A DNA stretch of 25,097 nucleotides, taken from contig JAPXLV010000043.1 in the NCBI GenBank assembly GCA_033809355.1, positions 1 through 25,097 of the forward strand, in the 5' to 3' direction. Position numbers and translations under genes: made by a program. The notes below the pieces were generated by a model. That model ran no database searches and had not been told where the DNA came from. It saw only the letters and a program-made list of their open reading frames with translations. The DNA comes from T3Sed10-213 sp012519365. GTDB taxonomy: Bacteria > Planctomycetota > Phycisphaerae > Sedimentisphaerales > Anaerohalosphaeraceae. Shown here piece by piece: positions 1 to 8,988 of the stretch (positions are counted from its first letter, which is position 1; every line of letters begins with the position of its first letter).

Positions 1-2127
1 TGGGAATTGATCGGCTATGCCTATGATACACTGACCGACAACGCGGCGCTGCGGCTGGAAAACGGCAAAAACGCCTATGGCGCGGGATCCTGGGCGCCTT
101 GCCTGCGCTACCACGAAGGAACCTTCTATGCGACCACCTTTTCCAGCACAAGCGGCCGAACGCATATCTATACCACTGCTGATATCGAAAGCGGCCAATG
201 GGAGGAAATTTCGTTTTCTCCTTCACTGCATGACCATTCGCTGTTCTTTGATGACGACGGCCGTGTCTATATGCTCTACGGCGTCGGCGATCTTCGTTTG
301 GTGGAACTGAAGCCGGATTTGACCGGTATCAAACCGGACGGTTTCAATGAGGTGGTGATCAGAAACGCCAGCGCCGTGGCCGGTCCCAATATCGGCTTGC
401 CGGCCGAAGGCTCACAGATGCGCAAGATCAACGGTAAGTACTATGTGATGAATATCACCTGGCCGCGGGGCGGGATGCGCACACAAATTGTGCATCGTGC
501 CGACACGATTACCGGACCTTACGAAGGCAGGGTGGTTCTGCAGGACAAGGGAGTGGCACAAGGCTGCCTGATCGATACGCCCGATGGAAAGTGGTATGCG
601 CTTTTGTTTCAGGATACCGGTGCGGTAGGCCGTTGTCCCTGGCTTGTACCGGTCAGATGGGAGGACGGCTGGCCGGTGCTGGGCATTGACGGCAAGGCGC
701 CAATAACGCTGGATATTGAAGACAACGGCCAGGGGCTTGCCAATATCGTCGCCTCTGATGAGTTTGACCGCGCACCGGGCCAGCCGCTGCCGCTGGCCTG
801 GCAGTGGAACCACAACCCCGACAATCGCTGCTGGTCGATGGGTGAGCGGAAGGGATACCTGCGATTGACCACCGGACGGGTGGACAGCGATATCCTTCAG
901 GCTCGCAACACGCTGACTCAGCGAACCTTTGGCCCTGTCTGTTCGGCGACGACGAAACTGGAAGTCGGCCGGATGAAGGACGGCGATTGTGCAGGTCTGA
1001 TCGCCCTGCAAAAACGATACGGCTATGTGGGTGTCCGAATGGAAGGCGGCCGCAAGTCGATTGTGATGGTCAGTGCACAATCCGAACGGCCTGAAGAGGT
1101 CCAGCGCATCCCGCTCCAACAACAAACCGTCTATTTGAAGATCGACTGCGATTTTCGAAATCGTACGGACAAGGCCTATTTCTATTACAGTCTGGACGGT
1201 CTGCAGTGGACGAAAATCGGTTCGACCTTGCAAATGGCCTACACCCTGCCGCATTTTATGGGTTACCGATTTGGCCTGTTCAACTTCGCCACCCAAACCA
1301 CAGGCGGATTCGTGGACTTTGATTACTATCGCATAGAAGATGAGATTATCGATTCGGACCCGAATTTCTATGTTTTTCTCTGCTTTGGACAGTCCAATAT
1401 GGATGGCGCGGGTAAAATTGAGAAACAGGATTTGGAGGTTGATGAACGTTTTCAGGTTTTGGCGGCTCTTGACATGCCCCAATTAAACAGAACTCAGGGG
1501 CAGTGGTATCCCGCGATCCCTCCCTTGTGTCGGCCGACCGGTGGCTTGGGACCTGCCGACTATTTTGGACGCCATATGGCAGCCAATCTGCCGGAACATA
1601 TCAGGGTTGGGGTCGTCAACGTGGCGGTACCCGGCTGCAAGATCGAACTGTTTGAGAAAGACACCTTTGAACGCTACGCCGAGATGGCTCCTGACTGGAT
1701 GACAAATTTTATCAATGAATATGAAGGGAACCCTTATCGGCATCTTGTTCGCATGGCAAAGATTGCACAACAGTCCGGTGTCATCAAAGGCATTCTGCTG
1801 CATCAGGGCGAGTCAAACTCCAATGATTCCGATTGGCCTAACAAGGTGAAAGAGGTGTATGATAATTTGATCCGGGATTTGAACCTCAAGCCTGAAGAGA
1901 CGCCCTTGCTGGCGGGAGAAACTGTCCATGCCGATCAGCAGGGAGTTTGTGCGGAGATGAACAAGATCATTGCCCAGTTACCCGCTGCTCTGGCCAATTC
2001 CTATGTTATTTCATCGGCCGGATGCACAAGTCAGCCCGACCGCCTGCATTTTGATTCGGCCGGTTACAGGGAGCTAGGCAAACGGTACGCGGAGAAAATG
2101 CTGGCACTGCTCGGATACGACAAGTAG
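1..2127 (+). CDS. GH43 glycosidase fused to CE6 acetylxylan esterase (5' end missing)
   Basis: The frame is open at the left edge, so the true start and any signal peptide lie outside the window. Residues are counted from the first whole codon. Residues 1 to about 250 are the later part of a GH43 five-blade propeller; D78 in the HDHSLFFDDDG stretch fits the pKa-modulating Asp and E136 in LPAEGSQM fits the general acid. About 250-448 is a concanavalin-like GH43 C-terminal (C2) domain. About 453-708 is an SGNH-type esterase of the CE6/SASA group, with nucleophile S465 in GQSN, the HQGES block at 601-605, and D680/H683 in the final D-x-x-H motif. By family, the GH43 half would release xylose or arabinose and the CE6 half would remove acetate from xylan. 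The catalytic base Asp of GH43 is not visible. GH43 and CE6 assignments are strong; the exact sugar released is not known. Confidence 0.88.
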   Translation, partial: WELIGYAYDTLTDNAALRLENGKNAYGAGSWAPCLRYHEGTFYATTFSSTSGRTHIYTTADIESGQWEEISFSPSLHDHSLFFDDDGRVYMLYGVGDLRLVELKPDLTGIKPDGFNEVVIRNASAVAGPNIGLPAEGSQMRKINGKYYVMNITWPRGGMRTQIVHRADTITGPYEGRVVLQDKGVAQGCLIDTPDGKWYALLFQDTGAVGRCPWLVPVRWEDGWPVLGIDGKAPITLDIEDNGQGLANIVASDEFDRAPGQPLPLAWQWNHNPDNRCWSMGERKGYLRLTTGRVDSDILQARNTLTQRTFGPVCSATTKLEVGRMKDGDCAGLIALQKRYGYVGVRMEGGRKSIVMVSAQSERPEEVQRIPLQQQTVYLKIDCDFRNRTDKAYFYYSLDGLQWTKIGSTLQMAYTLPHFMGYRFGLFNFATQTTGGFVDFDYYRIEDEIIDSDPNFYVFLCFGQSNMDGAGKIEKQDLEVDERFQVLAALDMPQLNRTQGQWYPAIPPLCRPTGGLGPADYFGRHMAANLPEHIRVGVVNVAVPGCKIELFEKDTFERYAEMAPDWMTNFINEYEGNPYRHLVRMAKIAQQSGVIKGILLHQGESNSNDSDWPNKVKEVYDNLIRDLNLKPEETPLLAGETVHADQQGVCAEMNKIIAQLPAALANSYVISSAGCTSQPDRLHFDSAGYRELGKRYAEKMLALLGYDK

Positions 2128-2233
2128 CCCTTGCCGGCTGCTGTTGTGTCCTGAACAGTCGGGAAGAGTATTCGGTCGTTTGTTATGAGAATCTGAAAAC
2201 ACACTGACAGAAAACGAGGCACAAGGAGATTTT
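2128..2233 (+). other. Intergenic gap before the symporter
   Basis: This 106-base gap holds the ribosome binding site of the symporter gene at its end. I see no convincing terminator hairpin or operator palindrome in it. Confidence 0.4.
2223..2228 (+). promoter_or_regulatory. Ribosome binding site deciding a TTG start
   Basis: AAGGAG lies five bases upstream of TTG at 2234. No ATG at a suitable distance starts this frame, and the protein from TTG begins with the usual short charged leader of GPH transporters. The site therefore supports TTG as the initiation codon. Confidence 0.65.
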
Positions 2234-3667
2234 TTGAAAACCGAGTTTGGAAAACTATCCATTCGTGAAAAAATCGGTTACGGCTTGGGCGATACCGCCT
2301 CGAACCTGTTTTTTCAGACCACGATTTACTTTTTACTGTATTTTTATACGGATGTGTTCGGGATTACGGCAAAGACGGCAGGAACGATGTTTTTGGTCAC
2401 TCGTATATGGGACGCGATCAATGACCCGATCATGGGGGCGATCGCAGACCGAACCAAGACGCGCTGGGGAAAATTCAGGCCGTTTTTGCTGTGGTTTGCC
2501 ATTCCGTTCGGGGTGATCGGCGTCGCAATGTTTACTATGCCGGAGATGTCCGATGTCGGCAAGATCGTGTATGCCTATGTGACCTATACGCTGATGATGA
2601 TGGTCTATACGGCCATCAATGTGCCGTATTGTGCCTTGATGGGGGTCATCTCTCCAAATCCTCAGGAGCGCACGGTAGTCTCATCGTTTCGGTTTGTGCT
2701 GGTTTTTGTCGCAGCGTTTATTGTCCAGTATGCACTGACCGGCATGGTGATCCGGTTCGGCGGGGAAAAAAACTCACCCGAGGGCTGGCAACTGGCGATG
2801 ACTATTCTTTTCGGCGCGGCGACCGTTCTTTTCCTAATAACGTTCTTTTCGACCAAAGAACGTGTGCAGCCCATTAAAGAAGAGAATAACACATTCAAAG
2901 AGGATATAACCGATCTGCTGCACAACGGGCCGTGGCTGATGATCGGATGCGCTACGATTTTTCAGCTTGCCTTTGTCTTGATTCGTGGTGGAGCGATTGT
3001 TTTTTACTTCGATCACTTTATCCAATCTCAGCAGATCATGCTGCTGGGCAGCGCCTATACTTTGACTTCAACGCAGCTGGCTTCGGCCTTTATGCTCAGC
3101 GGAACGGTGTTGACCATCATCGGTGCGATTTCGACCAAATGGTTCTGTAAATTCAACGATAAGCCCAGGATTTATGCGGTGCTGTTTATGGTGGCCGGGA
3201 TCTCAACGGGATTGGTCTATTACGTCCATTCGGACAGTCTTCTATTGTTGTTTGGATTGCAGCTTGTGATGTCATTTTGCATGGGGCCGGTGTCCACATT
3301 ACAATGGGCAATCTATGCGGATACAGCGGATTATTCCGAATGGAAAACCGGCCGGCGCGCCACGGCGCTGATCATGGCGGCCTCTTTATTCGTACTCAAG
3401 CTGGGGGTAGCCTTCGGGGGGGCGGCCCTGGGCTGGATCATTGACGGCTATGGCTATGTTGCCGGGACGGTGCTGGATGCGGTTGCGGTCAAAGGGATCT
3501 GCCTGAGTATGAGTGTGTATGCAGCTATTCCTGCCCTCATTGCCGGCGGACTGATGTTGTTCTATCCGCTCAGCAATAAAAAAATGCTGGCCATTGAAGT
3601 CGATCTGGCTCAGCGCCGTGAGCAAGCGAAGCATACGCCGGGCGATGTTTCGCAAAGCACAGAATGA
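2234..3667 (+). CDS. GPH-family sugar:cation symporter (xyloside/xylo-oligosaccharide type)
   Basis: The 477-residue protein is an inner-membrane transporter of the glycoside-pentoside-hexuronide:cation symporter family (MelB/XynP-like). The family signature is clear after the first helices, at roughly residues 60-85: D-A-x-N-D-P-I-M-G-A-x-x-D-R-T followed by R-W-G-K-F-R-P. About twelve hydrophobic segments are spread along the length, with a charged central loop near 205-225, as usual. The length is normal for the family. Its neighbours are a GH43 fusion upstream and a signal-less GH43 26 bases downstream, so it probably brings short xylo- or arabinoxylo-oligosaccharides into the cell for the latter. 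Substrate is inferred from context only. Start is TTG with a good AAGGAG site. Confidence 0.9.
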   Translation: MKTEFGKLSIREKIGYGLGDTASNLFFQTTIYFLLYFYTDVFGITAKTAGTMFLVTRIWDAINDPIMGAIADRTKTRWGKFRPFLLWFAIPFGVIGVAMFTMPEMSDVGKIVYAYVTYTLMMMVYTAINVPYCALMGVISPNPQERTVVSSFRFVLVFVAAFIVQYALTGMVIRFGGEKNSPEGWQLAMTILFGAATVLFLITFFSTKERVQPIKEENNTFKEDITDLLHNGPWLMIGCATIFQLAFVLIRGGAIVFYFDHFIQSQQIMLLGSAYTLTSTQLASAFMLSGTVLTIIGAISTKWFCKFNDKPRIYAVLFMVAGISTGLVYYVHSDSLLLLFGLQLVMSFCMGPVSTLQWAIYADTADYSEWKTGRRATALIMAASLFVLKLGVAFGGAALGWIIDGYGYVAGTVLDAVAVKGICLSMSVYAAIPALIAGGLMLFYPLSNKKMLAIEVDLAQRREQAKHTPGDVSQSTE

Positions 3668-3693
3668 AACCCTTTCTATAAGAGACAGATGAT

Positions 3694-4671
3694 ATGTTAA
3701 AAAAACCTCGACATCTAATCAAAACGATTTACACGGCCGATCCTCGCGCCCATGTTTACAACGGCAAGATCTATATTTTCCCGTCCCATGATATCGACGC
3801 TGGGATTCCTGAAGATGATACGGGCGCTCACTTCGATATGCGCGATTATCACGTCTATTCAATGGATGATCCCGAAGGCGATGTCATCGATCACGGCGTC
3901 GCTCTTGATATTAAAGAGGTCCCCTGGGCTAAACGTCAGATGTGGTCAAACGATGTTGCTCAGAAAGACGGAACATATTATATGTATTTTCCCGCCAAAG
4001 ACGACAAGGATATTTTCCATATCGGCGTTGCGATCAGCGACAAACCGGAAGGGCCGTACAAGGCCAGACCCAAGCCGATGAACGGCAGTTTCAGTATCGA
4101 CCCGTCCACCTTTCGGGATGATGACGGGACGCACTATATCTATTTTGGAGGGATTTGGGGCGGCCAGTTGCAGCGATATAAGACCGGTCGCTATGAAGAT
4201 AATGACGCCCTGCGCGGACCCGAAGAACCGGCGCTATGCGCAAAAGTCGCTCGGTTATCCGATGATATGCTTGAATTCACAGAAGAGCCGCGTGATGTCG
4301 TGATTCTCGATGCGTACGGAAACCCGCTGAAAACCAAAGACGAAAATCGGCGATTTTTCGAAGCGGCGTGGATGCACAAATACAACGGAAAATATTATTT
4401 CTCGTACTCCACAGGCAATACCCATCTGCTGTGTTATGCGGTAGGTGATAACCCCTACGGACCGTTTACTTATCAGGGGGTGGTGATGACGCCGGTTGTT
4501 GGATGGACAACGCATCATTCCATTCTTGAATTCAAAAGCAAATGGTATCTGTTCCATCACGACAGCAAACTGTCGGGCGGCAAGACGTGGCTGCGGAGTA
4601 TGAAAATCGTTGAGTTGAACTATCGTCAAGACGGATCGATTGAAACCATAGACGGAAACGCAGATGAATAA
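3694..4671 (+). CDS. Cytoplasmic GH43 beta-xylosidase
   Basis: The 325-residue protein is a single GH43 propeller with no signal peptide, so it should act in the cytoplasm. The three GH43 carboxylates are visible: base D16 in YTADPRAH, pKa modulator D136 in SIDPSTF, and general acid E223 in FFEAAW. Overall it resembles the short beta-xylosidases of GH43 (subfamily 1 style) without the C-terminal beta-sandwich. It starts 26 bases after the symporter gene, so the two are probably one transcript: the symporter imports oligosaccharides and this enzyme releases xylose from their ends. An alpha-L-arabinofuranosidase side activity is common in this family and cannot be excluded. Confidence 0.88.
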   Translation: MLKKPRHLIKTIYTADPRAHVYNGKIYIFPSHDIDAGIPEDDTGAHFDMRDYHVYSMDDPEGDVIDHGVALDIKEVPWAKRQMWSNDVAQKDGTYYMYFPAKDDKDIFHIGVAISDKPEGPYKARPKPMNGSFSIDPSTFRDDDGTHYIYFGGIWGGQLQRYKTGRYEDNDALRGPEEPALCAKVARLSDDMLEFTEEPRDVVILDAYGNPLKTKDENRRFFEAAWMHKYNGKYYFSYSTGNTHLLCYAVGDNPYGPFTYQGVVMTPVVGWTTHHSILEFKSKWYLFHHDSKLSGGKTWLRSMKIVELNYRQDGSIETIDGNADE

Positions 4672-4725
4672 ATTGGCTCTGTTGGTAAATGATTAAAAGA
4701 GAATTCAATTTTACGGAGGTGTCAA

Positions 4726-7215
4726 ATGAATCAATGGTTTGTAAAAAGGGTATCGGCAATCGTCATAACAGGGTTTCTCTGTTTGGCGCAAGGGAATGTG
4801 CCGGCGGCGGCCGTAGAGGATTTTCAACCGGCCTCGACCAATCAGCCGGGTCGGCAGTATCCCCAGGTCAACTCCGAACGTTGCGTCCGGGCACGCATTG
4901 AAGCGCCGCAGGCACAGAGTGTTCTGCTGGATATTGGAGGAGTACAATATCCTATGACCAAAGACTCGGATGGCGTCTGGACCGGCGATTCGGAGCCTCA
5001 GGACGAAGGATTTCACTATTATCAGCTTGTGATCGACGGCGCCCAGGTACCGGATCCGGGAAGTATGTTTTTCTACGGCGCCAGCCGTTGGGGCAGCGGT
5101 GTTGAAGTGCCTGCCGGGGATCAGGACTTTTATGCTCTTAAGAATGTTCCTCATGGTCAGGTAAGTGAAAACCTGTATTACTCCAAGGTCACCAACAGGA
5201 TGCGCCGCTGTTTTGTTTATACTCCGCCGGGATACAACACGGAAACCGATAAGCGTTATCCCGTGCTTTACCTCCAGCACGGCGGCGGCGAAGATGAGAC
5301 CGGCTGGTCCAATCAGGGCCGTGTGAATTTGATTATGGACAACCTGATCGCCGAAGGCAAAGCCAGGCCCTTTATTATTGTGATGGACAATGGGACTTGG
5401 ACACTGCCGGGCCAGGCCCGACCGCGACGCGGCGAGGGGAGAACGTGGCCTCCCGCGGGCTGGGCGGATACTTTCAAACGGGTTCTTCTGGAGGATGTCA
5501 TTCCCATGATTGATGTCGACTGTCGCACGCTGGCCGATCAGTCCCATCGGGCGATGGCCGGCCTGTCTATGGGCGGGATGCAGACCAATGCGATCGCCAT
5601 GACGAATCTGGACGTGTTCTCGCATATTGGTATCTTTAGCGGGGGCACTGTCGGCGATCCTGCCACAGCACATGACGGGGCTATGGCCAATGCAGAGGAA
5701 TTCAACCGGAAAGTCAAACTGATTTTTGAAAGCTGCGGCTCACGGGAGAATCCGGACGCCATACGCGCCCATGTTGAACAACTGAAAGCGGCCGGGATCA
5801 ATGCGGTTTCGTATGTTTCACCCGATACCGCCCATGAGTGGCAGACATGGCGGCGAAGCGTTTATCAATTTGCTCAGCTCGTGTTTCAGGACGCATCCGT
5901 CCCGGCGACCGCGGCGCGGGAGCCTGCAATGAAGACCCTTCGGATTAATGCCGGCGCCTACGAGCCGTTTACGGATTCAAACGGCAATGTCTGGATGCCG
6001 GACCAGGGTTTTGCGGGCGGCGCCACCATCGAACGCGAACCGGATACAATCATCCGGGAGACCCGAGATCGGCCTCTGTTTTTGACTGAGCGTTATGCGA
6101 TGGATTCCTTTACCTGGAAACTTCCTAACGGCAAATATATCGCCAAACTTTACTTTGCTGAAACGTTCGAGGGCATTTACGGCCCAGGCAATCGCGTCTT
6201 TTCATTTACTGTTCAGGGTCAAGAATTTAAGAATTTTGACATATGGGAAGCGGCGGGCGGTCCTTACATTGCTTATATCGAAACAGTTCCCGTGGAAGTG
6301 ACCGATGGCCAGTTCCGAATCGATTTTGTCAGTCAGATCGAGAACCCGGCCATCAATGCGATTGAAATCATCCCCCAAACATCGGCTCAGGCAAGCGCCG
6401 GGGACCGGCGGGCCTCCTTGCACGGTGATTCGCTTACGCCGGATGGAATATTTACGTTTGGTGAACCGCCGGCGGGATTCCGTACTGTGCGCGACAACAT
6501 TGCCCGAGGACAAGTGGAAACGATAGAGTATGATTCCGAAACAGTCGGAACGCGGCGTCGGATGCTTGTCTATACCCCGCCGGGGTATTCGACGGAACGC
6601 AAATATCCGGTCTTGTATCTGCTGCACGGCATCGGCGGCGATGAGACCGAGTGGCAGCGGTTTTGTACGCCGAACGTAATTCTGGACAATCTGATTGCAG
6701 ACGGGAAAGCTGAACCGATGATTATTGTCATGCCCAACGGCCGAGCACAGAAAAACGATCGCGCCGAAGGCAACGTCTTCGCGACTGCGCCGGCCTTTGC
6801 CGCGTTTGAAAACGACCTGCTCAAGGACGTGATTCCCGCCATTGAGGCTCGGTACTCCGTGATTGCGGACCGTCAATATCGCGCTCTGGCCGGTCTGAGC
6901 ATGGGCGGGGGGCAATCGCTGAACTTTGGCCTGGGCAATCTGGATGTCTTCGCCTGGGTCGGCGGCTTTTCCTCCGCTCCCAATACAAAAGCCCCTGTCG
7001 AGCTGGTACCCGATCCGGCAAAAGCCAAAGAACAGTTGAGGCTGCTGTACCTCAGTTGCGGCGACCAGGACGGATTGTTTCGCATCAGCCGGAACCTTCA
7101 CGAGTATCTAAAGGAAAACCAGGTCCCCCATATCTGGAACACAAGCGGCCACGGCCACGACGCGACCGAATGGGGCAATAATTTGTATTTCTTCGTCCAG
7201 TATCTATTCCGTTAG
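4726..7215 (+). CDS. Secreted tandem CE1 esterase: CE1 - malectin-like - CE1
   Basis: The 829-residue protein begins with a signal peptide (about 1-29) after a strong GGAGG site at 4715-4719. About 35-150 is an immunoglobulin-like E-set domain of the kind found before CE1 esterases. The first CE1 domain spans about 155-395, with nucleophile S281 in GLSMGG and H370 in the TAHEW motif. About 402-551 is a malectin-like carbohydrate-binding sandwich (starting RINAGAYEPFTDSNGNVW). The second CE1 domain spans about 562-829, with S725 in GLSMGG, D782 in CGDQDG and H811. In the first domain the acid position reads CGSRE (E341) where the second has Asp. Family members are feruloyl or acetyl-xylan esterases. 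The first half is a close paralogue of the start of the 10613-13846 protein. Having two esterases may give two specificities, which is inference. Confidence 0.87.
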   Translation: MNQWFVKRVSAIVITGFLCLAQGNVPAAAVEDFQPASTNQPGRQYPQVNSERCVRARIEAPQAQSVLLDIGGVQYPMTKDSDGVWTGDSEPQDEGFHYYQLVIDGAQVPDPGSMFFYGASRWGSGVEVPAGDQDFYALKNVPHGQVSENLYYSKVTNRMRRCFVYTPPGYNTETDKRYPVLYLQHGGGEDETGWSNQGRVNLIMDNLIAEGKARPFIIVMDNGTWTLPGQARPRRGEGRTWPPAGWADTFKRVLLEDVIPMIDVDCRTLADQSHRAMAGLSMGGMQTNAIAMTNLDVFSHIGIFSGGTVGDPATAHDGAMANAEEFNRKVKLIFESCGSRENPDAIRAHVEQLKAAGINAVSYVSPDTAHEWQTWRRSVYQFAQLVFQDASVPATAAREPAMKTLRINAGAYEPFTDSNGNVWMPDQGFAGGATIEREPDTIIRETRDRPLFLTERYAMDSFTWKLPNGKYIAKLYFAETFEGIYGPGNRVFSFTVQGQEFKNFDIWEAAGGPYIAYIETVPVEVTDGQFRIDFVSQIENPAINAIEIIPQTSAQASAGDRRASLHGDSLTPDGIFTFGEPPAGFRTVRDNIARGQVETIEYDSETVGTRRRMLVYTPPGYSTERKYPVLYLLHGIGGDETEWQRFCTPNVILDNLIADGKAEPMIIVMPNGRAQKNDRAEGNVFATAPAFAAFENDLLKDVIPAIEARYSVIADRQYRALAGLSMGGGQSLNFGLGNLDVFAWVGGFSSAPNTKAPVELVPDPAKAKEQLRLLYLSCGDQDGLFRISRNLHEYLKENQVPHIWNTSGHGHDATEWGNNLYFFVQYLFR

Positions 7216-7349
7216 GATGTGCGCCCCACACCAAAAATACGACAGGCTTCGGTCTGAGACATTTGCTGTTCGTGAATCGCATGAACAACACGATGCCGCA
7301 GTTCCTGCTGCGCTTTTGGAGAAAGCTTTCTGCCATCGTGTGTTTTCAT
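7212..7349 (-). pseudogene. Relic of an IS630-type transposase N-terminus
   Basis: Reading the minus strand from ATG at 7349 gives 45 residues beginning MKTHDGRKLSPKAQ and containing a helix-turn-helix pattern (MSQTEACRIFGVGRTS). The reading then meets a stop that overlaps the stop codon of the esterase gene. This start and helix-turn-helix pattern are typical of the N-terminal DNA-binding region of IS630-family transposases, which are normally over 300 residues. The catalytic DDE part is absent, so this is a truncated remnant. It fills most of the gap between the CE1 tandem gene and the first GH43-CBM6 gene. I recognised it by pattern only; a short HTH regulator is a less likely alternative. 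Confidence 0.65.
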
Positions 7350-7422
7350 AAAAGTGCATACGATTTTAACCCGTATATGTTCAATAAATTATGCTCTGGT
7401 TAGTAAAAGGATAAACAAGGCG
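7350..7422 (+). other. Leader of the first GH43-CBM6 gene, probably former IS flank
   Basis: This AT-rich stretch lies just outside the transposase relic, where the left end of the element would have been. It also has to serve as the 5' leader of the next gene. No strong ribosome binding site is present; the nearest candidates are AAAGG about 12 bases and AAGG two bases before the ATG at 7423. No intact terminal inverted repeat could be recognised. Confidence 0.35.
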
Positions 7423-8808
7423 ATGAGTAAAACGTTTATCAACATATCGTTTCGATTAACAGTGATGATGATGGCCTGTGCTGTTTGCTATGCGACGGAT
7501 CCGATTATCCAGACGAGTTTTACGGCCGATCCGGCCCCTCTGGTGCATGACGGCGTCGTCTATCTTTACACCGGCCATGACGATGATAATGCCCCTCCCG
7601 GCCAGAGTCGATTCCTCATGCGTGACTGGCTATGCTATTCTTCCACAGATATGGTGAACTGGACGGACCATGGAGCGGTTGTTTCCCTTAAGACGTTTCC
7701 ATGGGCAGTGCAGGAAAACGACGCCTGGGCGTCTCACGTCATCAAACGCAATGGCAAGTTCTACTTTTATGCCTCCGTGAGCGTGCCGGGATGGCCCAAG
7801 AACGTGATCGCCGTCGCGGTGGCCGATCATCCGCTGGGGCCGTTCAAGGACACTCTTGGCCGCCCCCTTATCGACAAGAAAACCGGATATATCGATCCTG
7901 CTGCATTTATCGACGACGACGGTCAGGCCTACCTCTATTGGGGCAATCCGCATATTTGGTACGTCAAGCTCAATGAGAACATGATTTCCTACTCCGGCGA
8001 CATTATACAGGAACCCACGAAGCCGGACAACTATCAGGAAGGCCCTTGGGTGTACAAACGCGATGGCTGGTACTACATGGTTTACGCGTCCACCTGCTGT
8101 CCGGAAGGCATCGGGTACGCCATGAGCGACAGTCCCACCGGCCCCTGGGTCTATAAGGGCTATATCATGCGGCCAGACAGACGATCCACCGGCAATCATC
8201 CGGGTGTCATCGAATATAAAGGAAAATGGTACGTGTTCGGGTTCAATTTCAAATTGAACTTTGCCCTGACGGATCAACACCATGAACGGCGTTCGGTTTG
8301 CGTTGCGGAAATTCAGTACAATCCGGACGGCACGATTCAACAGCTTCCCTGGTGGGAAGAGGTTGACGCGGTCAAACAGAGCGAACCGCTCAACCCCTAT
8401 GTTCGCGTTGAGGCCGAGACCATCGCCTGGAGCGAGGGCATGAAGTCCGAGCCAAGCAGTGCGGGCGGGATGAATGTCTATCCGACTCGGGACGGCGCCT
8501 ATATCAAGGTACAGGGTGTGGACTTCGGCGATGAAGGGGCCGGCGCCTTTACGGCCTCTATTGCGCTTGACACGCAAGCCGATGCGATGAAGAACACTGT
8601 TATCGCACTGCATCTGGATAATGTGGGCGGGCCGCTCATCGGCGCCGTTCCCGTCAGTTACAGCGGCGGGCAATGGAAGCGCGAGACGATTGCGATCAGC
8701 CAAGCCACCGGCGTGCGGGATCTGTATTTTGTATTCAAAGGCGCCGCTGCCGGCAACCATGTCAAATTCGACTACTGGCAATTCTCGAAAAAGGGCGATA
8801 CGCCGTAG
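7423..8808 (+). CDS. Secreted GH43 arabinoxylan arabinofuranosidase/xylosidase with CBM6
   Basis: I place the start at ATG 7423 (461 residues) because it gives MSKTF plus a signal peptide ending about CYA, matching the paralogue that follows. The GH43 propeller covers about 26-315 with base D36 (TADPAP), modulator D158 (YIDPAAF) and acid E206 (YQEGPW). About 322-457 is a CBM6 sandwich starting VRVEAETIAWSEG and ending in FDYWQF. The arrangement GH43 plus CBM6 and the motif style resemble the XynD/AXH group of arabinoxylan arabinofuranohydrolases. It should act outside the cytoplasm on arabinose side groups or xylosides of xylan. A GTG at 7354 would extend it, but that segment is the IS relic flank and would bury the signal peptide. 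Confidence 0.86.
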   Translation: MSKTFINISFRLTVMMMACAVCYATDPIIQTSFTADPAPLVHDGVVYLYTGHDDDNAPPGQSRFLMRDWLCYSSTDMVNWTDHGAVVSLKTFPWAVQENDAWASHVIKRNGKFYFYASVSVPGWPKNVIAVAVADHPLGPFKDTLGRPLIDKKTGYIDPAAFIDDDGQAYLYWGNPHIWYVKLNENMISYSGDIIQEPTKPDNYQEGPWVYKRDGWYYMVYASTCCPEGIGYAMSDSPTGPWVYKGYIMRPDRRSTGNHPGVIEYKGKWYVFGFNFKLNFALTDQHHERRSVCVAEIQYNPDGTIQQLPWWEEVDAVKQSEPLNPYVRVEAETIAWSEGMKSEPSSAGGMNVYPTRDGAYIKVQGVDFGDEGAGAFTASIALDTQADAMKNTVIALHLDNVGGPLIGAVPVSYSGGQWKRETIAISQATGVRDLYFVFKGAAAGNHVKFDYWQFSKKGDTP

Positions 8809-8988
8809 TGGGTTGGCCGCAACACCGTGACCGACGGGTAATGTGATCGGAATTTTGTTTGGAAAAGCAGAGGAAAACGAGGCACGGTCAATCCTGTTCG
8901 GCACCCTGTTTGCTGTGGTTTGATGCCCTGAAAATAGCTTATAAATTACCTATTTTTGACAATAATAGAATTAACAGGAGATAAGACT
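8809..8988 (+). other. Intergenic gap between the two GH43-CBM6 genes
   Basis: These 180 bases contain no convincing reading frame. The last 60 bases are AT-rich and end in an AGGAG ribosome binding site at 8976-8980 serving the ATG at 8989. A TTGACA occurs at 8956-8961 but lies too close to the start codon to be a convincing -35 element. No hairpin terminator was seen. Confidence 0.4.

Noticed and set aside
412..1482. Long minus-strand reading frame opposite the GH43-CE6 gene
   Set aside because: It is the antisense shadow of a gene with clear catalytic motifs and has no recognisable domain itself.
2210..2222. 13-base string GAAAACGAGGCAC shared with 8873-8885
   Set aside because: A repeat of this length is expected by chance in 25 kb, and the two copies sit at different distances from the following genes.
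6202..7101. Minus-strand reading frame opposite the second CE1 domain
   Set aside because: Shadow of the CE1 coding sequence; no domain, no plausible start context.
7630..8904. 424-codon minus-strand reading frame opposite the first GH43-CBM6 gene
   Set aside because: It mirrors a well-supported GH43 gene and its product is rich in motifs that are just complement of the propeller repeats.
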